From NCBI RefSeq assembly GCF_000321225.1, contig NW_004450566.1:2895824-2959823 (forward strand): 64,000 nt of DNA, given 5' to 3'. This DNA is from Odobenus rosmarus divergens (taxonomy: Eukaryota; Chordata; Mammalia; Carnivora; Odobenidae). Below, one piece after another: positions 11,324 to 22,991 of the stretch. The notes below the pieces were generated by a model that did no database searches, was not told the origin of the DNA, and saw only the letters and a list, made by a program, of their open reading frames with translations. The translations under genes and the position numbers were made by a program. How positions within the stretch are numbered: position 1 is the stretch's first letter; every line of letters starts with the position of its first letter.

Positions 11324-12216
11324 CTTAACCTACAAGACACAGATTAAGAATTTTATTAGTAACTTGATTGATTCGGTAGGTTACACTCTAGGAAAATCTG
11401 TTAATATTGTAATGATCATATGTCATGCATATATTGTCTCAGAATGAAAAATTACGTTAATATTTGATTATCGGAAATCCCTAAATTGATGATACCAGAG
11501 GATTCCTGTGAATCCACTGGTTTTCCTTTTCATCTTCCAGTTCTCAACCTTGTGAGCACTATTGCTTCATGTGAGAGGGCCCTGGACAACAGAATTTATC
11601 TTCAAAATGTTCCTCTGCAATTCCACTAAATTTTAAGAGAGATAAACCCTACTTTAATTGGATTTATCAGAATTGGTAATTGATTGGCTCCATCAACTAA
11701 AAGTGTGTGTCCCGATGCTCAGTTGATAAAAGATTCTACTTACCTCTATCTCTTAGTCAAGTGATTATAGGTTCTGGTTTGTCTGGGATAGTCCAGATCT
11801 ATATAGTTTTCCTGGAAGCCTGTTTAGCATTGGTCCTGGATGAAATTGTCCTACTTTAAATCATGAATTATATGGTTACTCTATCTGGTCCCTGAATTGG
11901 TCTTACATATATTTCTCCTGTGGTGGTAAGATGGACCTTAGCAATTCCAATCTTGAATTGCCTTGGCTAGCTTAGTCAACAGCAGAAATCCTTTTTCTTA
12001 GGTGGGTCATGTGACTTCTCTGAATGAATTAATTTGGTTAGCTAAATGCACTAACCAGGAGATCTTATTATTGTGCAGGATAGGGGTAGGGGGATGGTTT
12101 CAGCCATACCCAAATAGTAAAGACTGAGAAATAGGAAAGAGTCATCCCTCAAGACAAAATGTCCCTGTAAGTGGTACTTCCAGGTAAAAGGTAGCCTAGA
12201 CACCGGGTAAGCAAAT
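11324..12216. other. Sequence without recognised feature
   Basis: No family could be assigned. The stretch gtctgggatagtccagatctatatagttttcctgg near 11780-11815 looks like it could be part of an old interspersed repeat, but I cannot name one. Confidence 0.35.
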
Positions 12217-12293
12217 CTCTCTCTCTCTCTCTGTATATGTACATGTGTGTATATGTGTGTGTATGTGTCTGTGTGTACGTACATATATACATA
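12217..12293. repeat. (CT)n plus (TG/TATG)n microsatellite
   Basis: A CT run is followed by an imperfect TGTATATGTGTG-type repeat ending acatatatac. A 77-residue minus-strand frame across it is low-complexity and spurious. Confidence 0.9.
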
Positions 12294-13379
12294 ATTTTAA
12301 AGTAAATCTCACCCCCTCCCCATCTGTGTTAGAATTACCTAAAACCTTCTCCTTAGTATTTTTACCTAGTTCTCCTTTCTAGAGATTATTTGCTTCCCAT
12401 TATATTACTGACGCTCCAATGCGTCCATGACGCTCCTCATGACCTTGCCCCATCAGTCCTCTCCTTCTCCATATCTCTACCGTCAGTTACCTGCTTTCTC
12501 TGATAGCTCTGCTTTTTTTCATTAACTACTTTTCTATTGGTTTAAACATACAATCAAAATTTTATATTTGATCCCTAAATTTAAAGTCCTATGTCTTAGA
12601 TATTTGTGGTATCTTCTCTCTCCTCGTTCAGTTTCTCAATTAACTAGTGTGCAATTGCTGACTCTTACTTAAAGCCTTTAATTTTTCAACACATTTTATT
12701 GAGCAAAATGTTGACTCTCTCTAACCAATATTTGCTTGAGATTTTGGGCGTTTCTCCTGAACTTGGCACCATGGATTACTCCTTCTCTACCATGAAGGCC
12801 AGAATTAAATGACCCATATTTCCCTTCTCCTTCGTCTTTATTCCATCTGAGTCTCAGGTGGGCTCCTGTTTTCTGGCCTGTCCCTTCATGTTGGGTCTTG
12901 GTTTTTTGCCTTTTTGTCTCCGTTTCACACAGGTTTTACATAATTTCATTTATTCTATCTTTAGCTTTTATGTTAAACTCCTAAGCCTAGTTCAGACCTT
13001 ACCTCATAGCCTCACAATAATAGACTCAATTGCTTGTTGGCAATATCCACCAGAGTATACTTTGACCCTCAAGTCATCATTTTCAGACTGAACTCATTAT
13101 CTTCCCTCCTACATTGACTTCCCCTGAGTTCTCTTAGTGTGTACTTCAGTACGCAACTACAAAACTTAGAACGTGTGCTTGAAATCGCCTTCCTTTTCCT
13201 TATAGTCAAATCAAGACTGCTGACTTTTACTCTTCAGTGTTTTTCCCAGTTTTCCTTGTGTATTAGTAATTGCTACTATTAGTTCTTTATCTTATGGTTT
13301 CAAGTCTTATGTGCTACTGCAGTCATCTTTGCTTTGCAGTTATCTTTACTTCAAATCCATCTTCTACGTGATAGCTGAA
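12294..13379. other. Pyrimidine-rich sequence without a sure feature
   Basis: Repeated ctcc, cttt and tctc blocks suggest diverged LINE (L2-like) DNA, but no anchor motif is convincing before about 13380. Short open frames here lack family features. Confidence 0.35.
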
Positions 13380-13560
13380 TTTGTTGAAGGCACAAGCCTA
13401 AACATGCTGCTCCTACTTTACTTTGAACCCTTCAGAAGCTCCTCATTGACGGCCATGAGAAGTCCCAAGTCTTTAAGAAGGTTCTACTTGATCTGGCTTG
13501 AATACATACCGCTCTTACTTCCTTGCTTTTTCATGTGCTTATCCTTTTCTTTTACGTGAA
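13380..13560 (+). mobile_element. L2 (LINE2) relic (plus)
   Basis: The string cccttcagaagctcctcattgac, then agaagtcccaagtctttaag and atctggcttgaatac, follows the order of the L2 3' region (ccttcagtggctccccattgcc, then aagtccaaactccttag and atctggcccc). The divergence is high. Confidence 0.65.
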
Positions 13561-14702
13561 AAATAGGGGCAATAATGTGAATAGAAAATAAAGGCAATAC
13601 CTGGGTGGGAAGGGAATTGGGGGGGATACTTTCCTAGTCAATTATTTGTGACAGTTACAAAACACATTACAGGCATGGTCTTTCATGATTTGATTACAAA
13701 AAAGAGAAAGGTATGGAAAATAGACATTGGGTAAAAATTAGGAGTTGAGAAGTGCATTTAGAAATAAAGTATCAGAAGAGTAAGGGTTCCAATGAGTGCA
13801 TATCTTCCCTCATTGGATCAAATATTGAATATATTTCCTGGTAAGATGATAAGGAAATAATGTGTGTGGTTCATGGGGAAAATTAGTGAGTTTTTTAAAA
13901 AGTTGAGTGCCAGGATTTTATAGTATGCCAGACCAAGATTAGTCCTTAGCTGGTGCCCATTTCAACTTAGTAATTTTATAATGAAACAAATTTAAGTGTA
14001 AATATCTGTGCAGATACCTGGGTTTCTACTTTCTATTATAGTATTGCTAAGAGAATTTGAAGTAGGCAAATAATTAAATGATTTATGTATTGCTGTGTTG
14101 TCCTACCTCTCTCTGTTCTATTTATTTTTTTCTTAGTTAACAGCACTCTTAAGTTGTTCACAGGTTGATGAATGGATTCACAGTAATCAGACTTTGAAGA
14201 GATGGATTTGTAAACCAGAATCTAGCTTATTTATAAAGGAAGATCCATCTGGTGCAATCTATAAAGGATACCAAGTGTCTTCTCAGCATGTCACTTTTAG
14301 ACATCAATATATGTGGGAAACCCAATTTGTTAGTAATAGATGGCTTTGGCACACATAGGACCAGCCAGAGCAAAGGAAAGTGGATGGATTTAAGGGACAT
14401 CTCTTTTAAGTTGAGATAGAGCCTGAAAGAATTATGCTTCCCCACAATAAGGATAGATGAAAGTAGTAATCAGTGCCTGCTATTCAGAGGCATTGTCTCT
14501 GCTGACTGTATCAGTTCCTGGTAGACACTGGTAAATTTCTTATACTCTATTCCCAGCATTCCTTTTGACTCTAAAGGATTCTTATTTTCCCATATTTTAC
14601 TCCAAGGACTGAGTCTAGGTAATACTGGGGAGTTGATAAATTTTCTTAATGTGTTTTTGCATAATTTTTTCCTAATCTCTTTATTTTTTTTTGTCAAAAT
14701 AC
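13561..14702. other. Sequence without recognised feature
   Basis: No repeat or gene was recognised. The segment around 14130-14170 has polypyrimidine-plus-AG strings that look like splice acceptors, but no coding frame follows. Confidence 0.4.
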
Positions 14703-14710
14703 AAAAAGGA

Positions 14711-14893
14711 GGGGCGCCTGGGTGGCTCAGTCGGTTAAGCATCTGACTCTTGATTTCGGCTCAGGTCATGATCTCATGGTTGTGAGATCAAGCCCTGCAC
14801 TGGGCTCTGTGCTGGGCATGGAGCCTGCTTAAGATTTTCTCTCTCATCCTCTGCTCCTCTCCCTTCTTTAAAAAAATAAAATAAAAATAAAAT
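14711..14893 (+). mobile_element. CAN/SINEC-type SINE (plus), variant body
   Basis: The head GGGGCGCCTGGGTGGCTCAG starts at 14711 and the A-rich tail consists of repeated AATAAA/AAAAT units. The body differs from the dominant type (gcatctgactcttgatttcggctc, then ctcatggttgtgagatcaagccc), marking an older or different subfamily. The TGGCTCAGTCGG box resembles a Pol III A box. A short duplication aaaaagga lies at 14703-14710 and from 14894. Confidence 0.95.
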
Positions 14894-15219
14894 AAAAAGG
14901 AATTCACACATAAATGTGCAGTTTGTTGAATTACTAAAAACTGAACATATCAGCAAACAGCACCAAATTCCTATTCCTTTTTAATCCTCTTTCACATGTG
15001 ATTTGCCATCATTTAATCATTTTTCACTTTGGTTTCTGTATTTTAAAACAAGCCCATAAAGCAAGATCAGTACTTAACCCAAAGTGATGAATTGCTGAAG
15101 ATGGAATGTCATGTGTATCAGGGAAGATAAAAACTGTGCAGAATTGCCCAATTTTTCCTTGGACAAGTGCTGGGAGATGTGAAAGAAACAAAATGTTGTG
15201 GAAGTTGGGAAAACTTTAT

Positions 15220-15440
15220 GAAAAAACTGGGAATGAGTCTTAAACTAAGGGTAGAATTTACTAGAAGGCAGGGAAGAAAGAGTGAATAGAAGTGAGGGGG
15301 ATAACAGAGTGTGGCATTGTATAAAACTGGATGAGGAAAGAAGGCAAGGTGGGGGATAGGGCACAGGATGCAGGCCATGGGATAGTAAGAGGAAATGTTG
15401 TAGAGGTACAGAGTTCTGCAAATGGAAAACATGAGATACG
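15220..15440 (-). mobile_element. Possible L2 relic (minus)
   Basis: The purine-rich string gaatgagtcttaaactaagggtagaatttactagaaggcagg resembles the reverse complement of the diverged L2 3' portion. The call is weak. The neighbouring 15441-16029 is similar purine-rich DNA that I cannot assign to a family. Confidence 0.35.
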
Positions 15441-16029
15441 AAGTAGAGACTGAATCATGATTTCTAGCAAGAATGACCATGACAGACATGCTTGAGAAAT
15501 AATGGTTTGACAGTAATACATGTTGAAGGGCTTGGAGGGGAAGGGAGTACAGTTGAAAAGAATAACTAGACTATTGCTCTAGGGAAGTAAGGTCTGATTT
15601 AGATTTGAACTATAGAAATAGAAAGGAACAACTCCTACATATGTGGAAATAAGTGTCGGTAGAATTAGGTTACACACTGCATATACAGGTATAGGTATCA
15701 AGAAAGTAAGAAAAGACTTCAAATCTGTACAATTAAGAACAGCTGGTTTGGGGGCGAAGAGGATACCAGTTTGGCGTATGACGTGTTTCCATAGCTTTTG
15801 TGACACAAAAGTGAAAGCCTCGGGTAGCCAATTGGAAATGCAGTCTGTGGGCAGAAGAGGAGAAGAGGAGAGATGCATTTGGATGTTAATGATATGCCCT
15901 GAGAACTAGGAGAAGGAATAAGTTGCCATTTGAATGCTAAGATGGACAGAAGGATGGTGTCCTAGACTTGGGATCTTGACATGGAAAACAGGATGCTTCA
16001 GACATTAGAACTGAAGAAATAAAAAATAA

Positions 16030-16130
16030 ACAGTTTTTATATTCATGTACTGTTCTAAGTATTTTGAGTGTATTCATTTAATTCACATCCTCACAAAGAA
16101 AACTGAAACACTAAGAAAAAACAGAGTCTT
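16030..16130 (+). mobile_element. MIR relic (plus), partial
   Basis: The run atgtactgttctaagtattttgagtgtattcatttaattcacatcctcac parallels the MIR-type segment tgtgctgggcactgttctaagcactttacatgtattaactcatttaatcctcac, and is followed by a decayed aactgaaacac motif. Confidence 0.65.
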
Positions 16131-16229
16131 AAAAATCAAAGGATTCAAGTGTTAGACTTGAGCTAAATGCTATAGAAAAATTAAATAGACTATGAAAGAT
16201 CATTGTTGAATTTGAGATAATAGTTCTAT

Positions 16230-16413
16230 TATTTAAAGGTTTATTTATTTTAGAGAGAGCATGCTAGTGCGGGGGAGGACAGAAGGAGAGGATCTTAAAG
16301 CAGCCTCCCCACTGAGTGTGGACACTGAACTTTGGATCCCATGACACTGAGATCATGACCTGAGCTGAAACCGAGAGTTGGATGCTCAATCGACTGAGCC
16401 ACCCAGGTGCCCC
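16230..16413 (-). mobile_element. CAN/SINEC-type SINE (minus), older subfamily
   Basis: The head (reverse of ggggcacctgggtggctcag) and body with the aaccgagagttgg variant link it to the 14.7, 23.0 and 59.6 kb subtype. A 12-bp duplication, taatagttctat at 16218-16229 and taatagttttat at 16419-16430, flanks it with one mismatch. Confidence 0.93.
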
Positions 16414-16430
16414 AGGGGTAATAGTTTTAT

Positions 16431-19400
16431 AAGTATCTGTTTGGAAAATAAACTTAAGAGAAAGAAGTAGAAAATATTTAGAAGCAGTATGAAGGGAACC
16501 AATATGTAATGAGTCTGGCATTGAATGTAAGGATATAAACAGGATGAGGGAGAAACTATATAGAGTTCTTGAAAAGGAGAGGTTTAAATAAAAGATGGGG
16601 GAGGAAATACATGGAAGAGAAAATACTGTAGATCCATGAGGGAGGCCACTATTGGGAAAGGGACGTCCCGGGAAATAGGAAAGGAAGTGGAATCTAGTGT
16701 ATGCACGGGAGCATTAACTGCAGGAATAGATGTGTTTGTAATTAGTTTTATGGAAAGAGAGTGTGAGGAACCTGGTAATAAAGTAATCTTGTGATGACTC
16801 ATTACGTGCAGAGCTCACAAAAGGCTTCCATTGTCTTCATCAAGTCAAAAACAGAGGCAGGCAGTACCAAAAAGTAAAGTTTAAGGAATGTAGGAGAGAG
16901 GATGGGAAGGGGGAGGAAGCTAATGTTCACTGAGAATGCACTTGGTGCCTGCTTCTCTGATTAAAAACTCTGACAAACTGGTCAGTGTGATTTTTTTTTT
17001 TTTTTCGCCATGCATCAGTTTTGTAAAATTGAATGTCTTCCTTCAGGTTATCTATGATTTTTCAATCTTTTATCTTAATTGGGAAAATTTGTCCTCTTCT
17101 TTCCTCTTCCGTACTTTATCTCCAATTGACTCTGGGTTGACTTATTTTATTCCGTAAGAAGGATTCTGATCAGGGTGAATTCCAATTTGGGTGTTCTATG
17201 TGTAGACATCATCTCATGTACCAGCAGTTTCCCTGAATTTGAAGCTTGCATAAATACACTTCTGGGTTCTCCACCATGTGAGTAGAAGTCTTCAATCTCC
17301 TTAATGCAATCTTTAAATTACTTTACGTCTTTTGAAATGTTCATGTTTTATGGAGAAGTAGATGAGTTCTTATTCTTTGGCAGACTAAAAGAATTATGTT
17401 CCCAGGAATAAAAAAGAAATAATAAGTTTATCATGTACTTGACAGAATTTTACCTCGTGTCTTTATCATCTTGAATATGATAGAATATTCAAGCGCTTCT
17501 TTTCGATAAAAATTACACTAGGTTATAAATATACAAAAGACTGTATCGTTATATAGTTAAATTTGTATTTGTTTGCTGTCTTTGGCCCTTTTAACCTGAC
17601 CATTGAGCACTGGTGCCACTCTCATGTGTTTGAGCATTAAAAATGGTAAGAGCTACACTGGAAAGACACAGGCTAATAATAGGGAGGCTGGTGTTCAAAT
17701 GTCAATGAAAGAATTTCTAATGGTCAGTTACAGCTCTGTTTGCCTGTTTTGTCTCCTAAGCCCTAGAAAGCACCTTCTGAGGGTAAAGTTCCACTTGTTT
17801 CTTGTTTCTGCATAGGTTTTCCCCCTGGTATTTCTACCACTGATATAGATGCAGCCAATTTAAAAAAATTGTTTTTGGCCACAGCATTATCAGAAAGGCA
17901 TTTGCAAGGATGAACATAATCCATTACTTAGATCAATAGGAGCATTTTTCTTAGGCAAGGCACAGGATTTTTAAAAAGTTACTCTGGTATGTATCAGAAT
18001 CACTAATGTAGTCCCCTCTTAGAGATTCCTGATCAATATATCTGAGAAACTTTACTGAACATGTGTGTTTTGAAAAATCTCCCTTGATAATTTTGAGGGA
18101 TACCAATTATTCAAGTGAAATTATGTATTTCACAACTGAGTATTATGGGACATTTTGTAAGTAAAAAATTTTAAGCTTTGGAGAGTTGAGAATTTTCTAG
18201 TTATGATAAATTTCTTAGGTGGTTGTTAATTGATAAAAAACACTTTTTGATTGTATCAGCATTTTTGTGTGTTACTTTTGGGAATTTACTCACTGGGACC
18301 TTATCTTTAAATCCTTATTTAGAATATTAAAAAAATAATAAAGCATTTTAAGAAAAAGTAAAACAGATGTAATAGATTGGATATAAGCTAAATTGCTGTA
18401 ACAAGAAAGCCAAAAATCAAGGACTAGTCTTCCTGAGATTTTTGTACTATTTTTCAAGATGTTCCTCCTGCTTCATGAACAGGTGAAAAGCTATCTCCCC
18501 AGCAACATATCTGCATTCAAGGCAATAGGAATAGGAAAGATTGGTGGGGATTTCTAGTAAGAATGTGATCAGGAAATTGCAATCACCATTTCTGCCCTTT
18601 TCCCGATGACCTAAATTCAGTCACATAACTGCCCCTGCTGCCAGGGCGATGGGGAAATGGAGTCCTTTGCTAAAACAGGCCGTTAGACCATCTGAAATTT
18701 GTGAAGCTCTCTTTCTTAAATAAAACCAAAACAAACCAAACAACCAAACAAAAGCAGGAATGGTCGATACACTCAGGCAAATTAGTGACAATCCATGGAC
18801 TCAAAATTTTGAAATAATGAGAAGATAAAAAATTATCAGGGGAAAGTAGTGAATCCCATGAAAGTGTGAAACTTCAACTCAGCCTTACTATTATAATAAA
18901 ATTTATCAGACCCTTTACAACTAGGCTATTTATACCTAGAGAAGTGTAATAGACAATGTTAACAGGTAGTATGTCATTTTTATTATTTTCCTGGCTTACT
19001 GAAAAAAATTACAATGCTGAAAAAGTAAACAGTTTTACAATTCCCACCTCTACATGTAGAGAAGACTTCTCAGTGTTTAGCGTTCATCACCTCATTTTTC
19101 TTCCTTCTGACAATGCTGGACAGTTACTGTGCTTCTAATCCATCCAAATTATAAAACCTAGAAAGCGCTCGTAGTCTTGTTCATTCCTTACAGAGTGACA
19201 GCTCTGACAGTTGAAGTTTAAAAACTCAGTAAAAATTTCCCGTAAAGCAATATCCACAGTTAAAACAGTTCATCACTTTCTACAACAAAGCCGAGCTCAA
19301 GCCTATAATGAATTTTGAAAGCCTTTCCCCTAGAGGAATAAAAAAGTGATGATAGACAAAAACACAAATACAGTTTGAAAATGCATCTTTACTTGGTTTC

Positions 19401-21550
19401 TTTCATAATAATGCTAACCTCACTTTATTTGATTGTGCTGTGTAGTTAATAGAAACGTTCAAAGCTTATCCACCTTCGAAGACATACAGAACCTTGATCA
19501 ACTCTACCATGGTTTCATATTCATGCTTTTGGGTTCTTGGCTTTAATGGCTGCAGTAGTCTCCAACTTACTCCCACCCTATGGATGTATGCATGTCCCCA
19601 TACCTGTGTTTTGGAGTCTTGATGTTAATAGTAATATGATTAATAGAAAGACACCTTTTAGTTTATATTAAAAGTACTGGTTCTTGGTATTGGGAGTCAC
19701 TAGCTTCTGTGTGCTGCAAATGAAGGCAGGTTGAAGATGATAGCCCATCTGATACAATCTCATCTGTGCTCCTCCATGCTTAGAATTCTTGGCTCTAACC
19801 CCTATATTCCCCCTTCATCATAACTGATTTACTTCTTATACTGTAGATGGAAAAAGGCAAATGTTCATCTAAGGAGTCCTAAGCAGACTTGAGCATGAGG
19901 CTCACTGAGACCTGGCTGATCTCCTTTATTTCAGTGTGTATGTCCCATTTAATTACAGTGGAAGACAGATAATATACAGCTTGCAGAACAAGATGGATAA
20001 CTTGATTACATTTTATAATTTTTTTGACTAGACAAGTGTTGGCAAAGGCAATACATTAGTCTCACTGTCGAGGGCATCAAATGTCATAGTGATAATGGGG
20101 TTTGGGGCCACGTGTTTCCTTTGACACATGCTGTTCTGAGGTTTTAGACTAGTGCTTGAAAGAGATGAGAGAAGGTTGCGAGGAGGTGAGAAGTATATGA
20201 ATCAGTTCCTGGGGTGTCCTGGGGCTTGGAAGAAAATGACTTGAAACAATTCCAGCTCTCACTTTTCTCCTTCAATCAATTCCCAGCTGGGCTGTGACAG
20301 AAGGCAGATGATAAGAAAAGAGAAGAGAGCAATAAAGTGCAGCCACTTTATAAAAGAAGTAGTTGTTTCCCAAAGGGAAGGAAAAAGAAAAAGAAGGCGA
20401 AGAGTGGGGGGGGGGGGGATGGGAAGGAACAGAGCTTGCTTGGAGGAGGGGGTAATACAGTAAAATCTTTAAAGTTTGTGAACAGCAGCAGTTACAACAG
20501 TGAAGAAGTTGAAACAGGTGTAATGGGGTTGGATAGCAAAGGGCTTCACTGTAACCATACGCTGATGGTAGTAGTCGATATTCACGTCTTTGACAAGCAA
20601 AAACTGCTTTGGTGAGTTGAAAATGGAGAATAAACAATCCCAATTACCATGTGAACTTCATGCAGTCATTCACAAGGCAGGATGATTTCTACATCACTAA
20701 GAAAGCAACAAACAAACCAGCAGCAACTCCACAGTCTTGAGTAAAATTAACACATGGTTTTATTTGATCTAATTCTGTTATTAGGTATATTATTAGTACT
20801 ATTTTTGTAATGGCTTCACAGATCCAAGTTAGAGAACACCAGCTTGATCTGACATGTTGTGAAGGGAAATGCTGGAGCACTGTGTCCCCCATAAGCTGAA
20901 GCGTTGCTGGACACGTGTGGACACGTGCGCGCTTGGAACGGGTAAGACCAAAGCACAGGAATGCAGCAAATCCTGCCATTGCACACCAGTCACTTGTGTT
21001 TCTGTCGTATTCAGTGATGTATAAAGCGAAGTCAGATTGAAGGGTATAAACTGTTTTACACAGAACTTTGGAATAATGAGATACATGTTAGAGCCTAAAG
21101 TACAATAATACTTAAAAAGGAAATTAAGTTAAAGCATATTTAAAGGGAATCCTAGCACTATGGGGGAGAATAGCCTTTAAAATGAGCCACTAAGGGAAAA
21201 AGGAATGGTCTTTGTTTTTTTTCTTTCCTTTTTTACTGGTAAGGTGATTTTCTAGTTGGTCTTCTCCAAGTCAGAATGTTAGAAACATAACTGAAACTTT
21301 CGGTTTTCTTGGGAAAAGCAATTGATGAGTTATCTTCTCTGACTTTTGGTAGCATAAATGAATGATCCCAGTTGACACAGGAGATACAGAAGAGCAAAGG
21401 AGTGGAAGATTCATCTTCAAATAATGATGACCTTACTCCCACATGACTAAGAATAGTAGTAGTAGTTACTTAGATTTGTGGTAGTTTTAATGATGGCAGG
21501 GTCTAGATAACCTTGCAGGATTTAAGGAAGTAGCTATCCTGCTGCTTACT
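16431..21550. other. 5.1 kb with almost no recognised repeats
   Basis: The longest stretch of the window in which I recognise no SINE, L1 or LTR. A MER5-like fragment may lie at about 17960-18060 (gtatgtatcagaatcac, then agagattcctgatcaatatatctgag). A T-run lies at about 16991-17005 and a G-run at about 20407-20419. Open frames reach 123 codons but contain no known motif. Confidence 0.45.
20407..20419. repeat. Poly-G run
   Basis: An uninterrupted run of about 13 G follows a purine-rich block (aggaaaaagaaaaagaaggcgaagagt). Nearby gatggg and ggaggaggggg provide more G-runs on the same strand. Confidence 0.9.
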
Positions 21551-21569
21551 TGGTTTAGATTTAAATATT
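21551..21569. repeat. Left copy of 19-bp direct repeat (putative target-site duplication)
   Basis: The string tggtttagatttaaatatt recurs exactly at 22368-22386. The two copies bracket the L1 insertion and an extra 310-bp segment. Confidence 0.85.
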
Positions 21570-22367
21570 TAACTCAAGAAATCCAATGTTATCACTTGAA
21601 TTATAATCCACACTAAAGCAATGAGTAAGATATGTTATAACTTGTCTTTGTTCAGAGCTTTGAAATCCAGTGTGTGTTCACAATTACAGTGTATTCAGTT
21701 CCAAAGTTAAATTTGATCAAATATACTTGATCTGTATGCAGATACAAAAGATTTACTGTTATAAGACTCACAGAGCTAAATTTCCCAAAGTAGATTTATA
21801 ATCTTCCAAATAACTACATCAAATATTAGTATTTATAATAATTTTACCATCAGCTTGGAATCAAATTTAAAAATCCCATCCTCTTTTTTTTTTAATAATT
21901 TTTTTATTGTTATGTTAACCACCATACATTACATCATTAGTTTTTGATGCAGTGTTCCATGATTCATTGTTTGTGCATAACACCCAGTGCTCAACACAGA
22001 ATGTGCCCTCTTTAATACCCATCACCAGGCTAACCCATCCCCCCACCCCCCTCCCCTCTAGAACCCTCAGTTTGTTTTTCAGAGTCCATCGTCTCTAATG
22101 GTTCGTCTCCCCCTCCAGCTTACTCCCCTTCATTCTTCCCCTCCTGCTATCTTCTTCTTCTTCTTCTGCTTTTTTTTCTTAACATATATTGCATTGTTTC
22201 AGAAGTACCGATCTGTGATTCATCAGTCTTGTACAATTCACAGTGCTCACCATAGCACATACCCTCCCCAATGTCTATCACCCAGCCACCCAATCCCTCC
22301 CACCCCCCACCACTCCAGCAACCCTCAGTTTGTTTCCTGAGATTAAGAATTCCTCATATCAGTGAGG
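21570..22367 (-). mobile_element. LINE-1 3' end (minus) with possible 3'-transduced flank
   Basis: The part 21882-22367 is the antisense 3' UTR of a carnivore L1 with two tandem 3'-end modules: 21882 to about 22167, then a T-rich junction at about 22169-22180, then a second module to 22367. L1 similarity stops exactly where the right copy of the 19-bp direct repeat begins. The left copy ends at 21569, so 21570-21881 lies inside the duplication although it does not look like L1. On the right the repeat runs into aag (tatt/aag), a reasonable L1 endonuclease site. A 3' transduction fits this, but no poly-A tract follows the 310-bp segment. Confidence 0.75.
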
Positions 22368-22386
22368 TGGTTTAGATTTAAATATT
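22368..22386. repeat. Right copy of 19-bp direct repeat
   Basis: An exact match to 21551-21569, starting directly at the L1 5' truncation point. The following 22387-22977 contains nothing recognised. Confidence 0.85.
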
Positions 22387-22991
22387 AAGTGCACTTTTTC
22401 ACGGTACTCAAGGTCTTCTCTAGAAACACAGGAAAGGCTTTGCTTCCAATGCACAGAATTACAGAGCCATGACTTGATTTTCTTTGATCCCATCTCCTCT
22501 CAAGACTTTGGAAATACACAATCCTAGACACAAGCTATATGTTCAGTAACTACTCTTTTTGGCTGAAGAGGTGTGAATCAGCCACCTACATACAAACACT
22601 TCCTTTGCACCATGAACATAAAATTTATTTTGAGGGCTCCAGGCCTGCCAGCATTCTCTTTCTTCCCCCATGCTCCTTGATAATAATACACTGAATAAAA
22701 AAAAAGTTTTCCACAATTGTAGTCCTGCCACCAAAGAACCAAAAAATAGGATTAAAGTTGAGGCGGGTACTAGTAATGTGTATTATATACTTCTGTTTAA
22801 CTCTTACTCAGGAATACTTGATTTCAGTGTTTGGTTATGATCAAGTGGTTATTTTCCTTACCATTGCAATGATTTGGGAAGACTGTATCCTACTGCTAAG
22901 GAAAAAGATACTTGGAGGAATTTTCTAAGTCTAGGTTTGTCCATCTGAAGGATTAGAAATGGACATAATTAGGAAATTAAAGTTACATTTT

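Noticed and set aside
20272..20643. 123-codon minus-strand and overlapping 92-codon plus-strand frames
   Set aside because: They cross a purine-rich and poly-G low-complexity stretch, overlap each other, and show no domain or codon bias.
21840..21880. Alternative left target-site duplication next to the L1 poly-T (tggaatcaaatttaaaaat against tggtttagatttaaatatt)
   Set aside because: Only a loose AT-rich resemblance, whereas the copy at 21551 is an exact 19-bp match.
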